Assembly: GCA_947383065.1 (NCBI GenBank)
Contig: CANDCB010000054.1
Coordinates: 1-6,544 of the forward strand
Source: an uncultured Bacillota bacterium
GTDB taxonomy: Bacteria; Bacillota_I; Bacilli_A; RF39; UBA660
DNA length: 6,544 nt
Reading direction: 5' to 3'
In this document: positions 5,573 to 6,544 of the stretch, piece after piece
Layout of the letters: each line of letters opens with the position of its first letter
How positions within the stretch are numbered: the first letter of the stretch is position 1
Position numbers and translations under genes: made by a program
The notes under the pieces: model-generated
What the model saw: only the letters and a program-made list of their open reading frames with translations
Told to the model about the DNA's origin: nothing
Databases searched by the model: none

Positions 5573-6541
5573 ATGAAGAATATATTGTATGTTGTTATAC
5601 CTTGTTATAATGAAGAAAAAGTACTTTTGGAAACGACTAAAAGATTAAAAAGTAAATTGGAAACGCTCATTAAAGAAGAAAAAATATCAAAAAAAAGTAT
5701 GGTTATGTATGTTAATGATGGTTCTAAAGATAAAACTTGGGATTTGATATTAGATATATCTAGGGAAGATAAATTGTTTACAGGTATTTCTTTATCTAGA
5801 AATAGAGGACATCAAAATGCTTTAGTAGCAGGGTTGATGGTTGCTAGTGATTATGCTGATATGGTAATTAGTATGGACGCTGATTTACAGGATGATATTA
5901 ATGCTATTGATGAAATGGTAGATAAGTTTAATGAAGGCTATGACATTGTTTATGGTGTAAGAAATACAAGAAAAAAGGATACTTTTTTTAAGAGATTTAC
6001 AGCTCAAGGATTTTATAAGTTTATGAGTTTGATGGGTGTTGATATTGTTTATAATCATGCAGATTATCGTTTGACAAGTAAGAGAGTTTTAGAAAATTTT
6101 AAGGATTATAAAGAAGTTAATCTATTTTTAAGAGGAATTTTTCCTTTAATAGGATATAAGTCAGCTAGTGTTTATTATGAAAGAAGTGAACGTTTTGCGG
6201 GCGAATCGAAGTATCCACTAAAGAAAATGTTATCTTTTGCGTGGGATGGAATTACTTCTTTTAGTGTTAAACCATTACGTTTTATATGTTTTATGGGATT
6301 TATTGTATTATTGGTAAGTATAATTATTATGGTATATTCTTTGATTCAAAAGATATGCGGTAATGTTGTAGAGGGGTGGACTTTTCTAGCAATATCGATT
6401 TGGTTTATAGGTGGATTACAAATGATTTCAATTGGTATTATTGGGGAATATGTTGGAAAAGTTTATAACGAAACAAAAGCAAGACCTAGGTATATAATTG
6501 AGCATAACTTGTTGGAGAAAGAAAATGAAAAAAGTTGTTAA
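5573..6541 (+). CDS. GtrB/DPM1-like membrane glycosyltransferase, family 2
   Basis: A 322-residue inverting family 2 glycosyltransferase of the polyprenyl-phosphate type (GtrB, YkcC, DPM1 relatives). It begins with the nucleotide-sugar site VIPCYNEE (8-15) and VNDGSKDKT (47-55). It continues with NRGHQNAL (77-84), the metal-binding DADLQD (102-107) and the RFAGESKYPLKKM segment (207-219). Two membrane helices follow at about 236-258 and 269-293, and the typical GEYVGKVYNETKARPRYII ending is at 291-309. The length and order match full-length members. Such enzymes move a sugar from UDP- or GDP-sugar to undecaprenyl phosphate on the inner face of the membrane for later use in wall polymer, lipid or surface glycan decoration. 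Which sugar is used cannot be read from sequence. The start has AGAGGTG five bases upstream. The gene ends with TAA at 6539-6541 and overlaps the probable next gene, suggesting an operon such as a flippase or sugar-transfer partner downstream. Confidence 0.92.
   Translation: MKNILYVVIPCYNEEKVLLETTKRLKSKLETLIKEEKISKKSMVMYVNDGSKDKTWDLILDISREDKLFTGISLSRNRGHQNALVAGLMVASDYADMVISMDADLQDDINAIDEMVDKFNEGYDIVYGVRNTRKKDTFFKRFTAQGFYKFMSLMGVDIVYNHADYRLTSKRVLENFKDYKEVNLFLRGIFPLIGYKSASVYYERSERFAGESKYPLKKMLSFAWDGITSFSVKPLRFICFMGFIVLLVSIIIMVYSLIQKICGNVVEGWTFLAISIWFIGGLQMISIGIIGEYVGKVYNETKARPRYIIEHNLLEKENEKSC
6514..6517 (+). promoter_or_regulatory. Ribosome binding site for the next gene, inside the glycosyltransferase
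   Basis: GGAG within TTGGAGAAAG lies seven bases before an ATG at 6525. It is the only Shine-Dalgarno match near the window's end and supports an overlapping start over the ATG at 6542, which has no such site. Confidence 0.45.
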
Positions 6542-6544
6542 ATG
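6525..6544 (+). CDS. Start of next gene, partial (first 6 codons), overlapping the glycosyltransferase
   Basis: From the ATG at 6525 the + strand reads MKKVVK and then leaves the window, in a different frame from the glycosyltransferase that ends at 6541. The overlap is 17 bases. The basic, hydrophobic N-terminus fits many protein types and does not identify the product. An alternative start is the ATG at 6542, directly after the TAA, but it has no ribosome site. Overlap of this kind usually means translational coupling. Confidence 0.45.

Overview
The window is very AT-rich chromosomal DNA, roughly a quarter G+C by eye. It uses AGA for most arginines and has extended Shine-Dalgarno sites of the AAGGAGGT/GGTGAT type. 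All three stop codons are used: TGA ends the genes at 2244-2246 and 3143-3145, and tryptophan is TGG. This is therefore the standard bacterial code, not the Mycoplasma code. The content fits a low-GC Bacillota/Bacilli relative, possibly an uncultured gut lineage near RF39 or Erysipelotrichales. That placement is an inference from composition and gene style. I saw no RNA gene, CRISPR array, insertion sequence or origin.

Region 1 (1-3206, + strand) is a tight gene run. It starts with the 3' end of an AddA-like helicase-nuclease gene (RecB-type nuclease domain). Next come a 544-residue protein I cannot assign (helical, with a coiled coil near its C-terminus), a small four-helix membrane protein and a single-span membrane protein with a four-cysteine outer domain. 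The gaps are 25, about 9 and 23 bases, so the four are probably co-transcribed. An AT-only hairpin at 3166-3205 probably ends transcription from both sides.

Region 2 (3207-3947, - strand) is a lone membrane-anchored protein whose outer part looks like two OB-like beta units in tandem. Its likely promoter lies in the 206-base divergent region 3948-4153, with a perfect 9-1-9 palindrome over the -10 box.

Region 3 (4154-6544, + strand) holds a PaaI-like hotdog thioesterase, then after 18 bases a calcineurin-like metallophosphoesterase, and after a 72-base gap a GtrB/DPM1-like polyprenyl-phosphate glycosyltransferase with two C-terminal membrane helices. The next gene seems to start inside the end of the glycosyltransferase (ATG at 6525).

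Most of the window is ordinary housekeeping and envelope content. The parts that stay unexplained are the 544-residue protein with its two small membrane neighbours and the double OB-like surface protein. I see no convincing evidence of a new multi-gene system.
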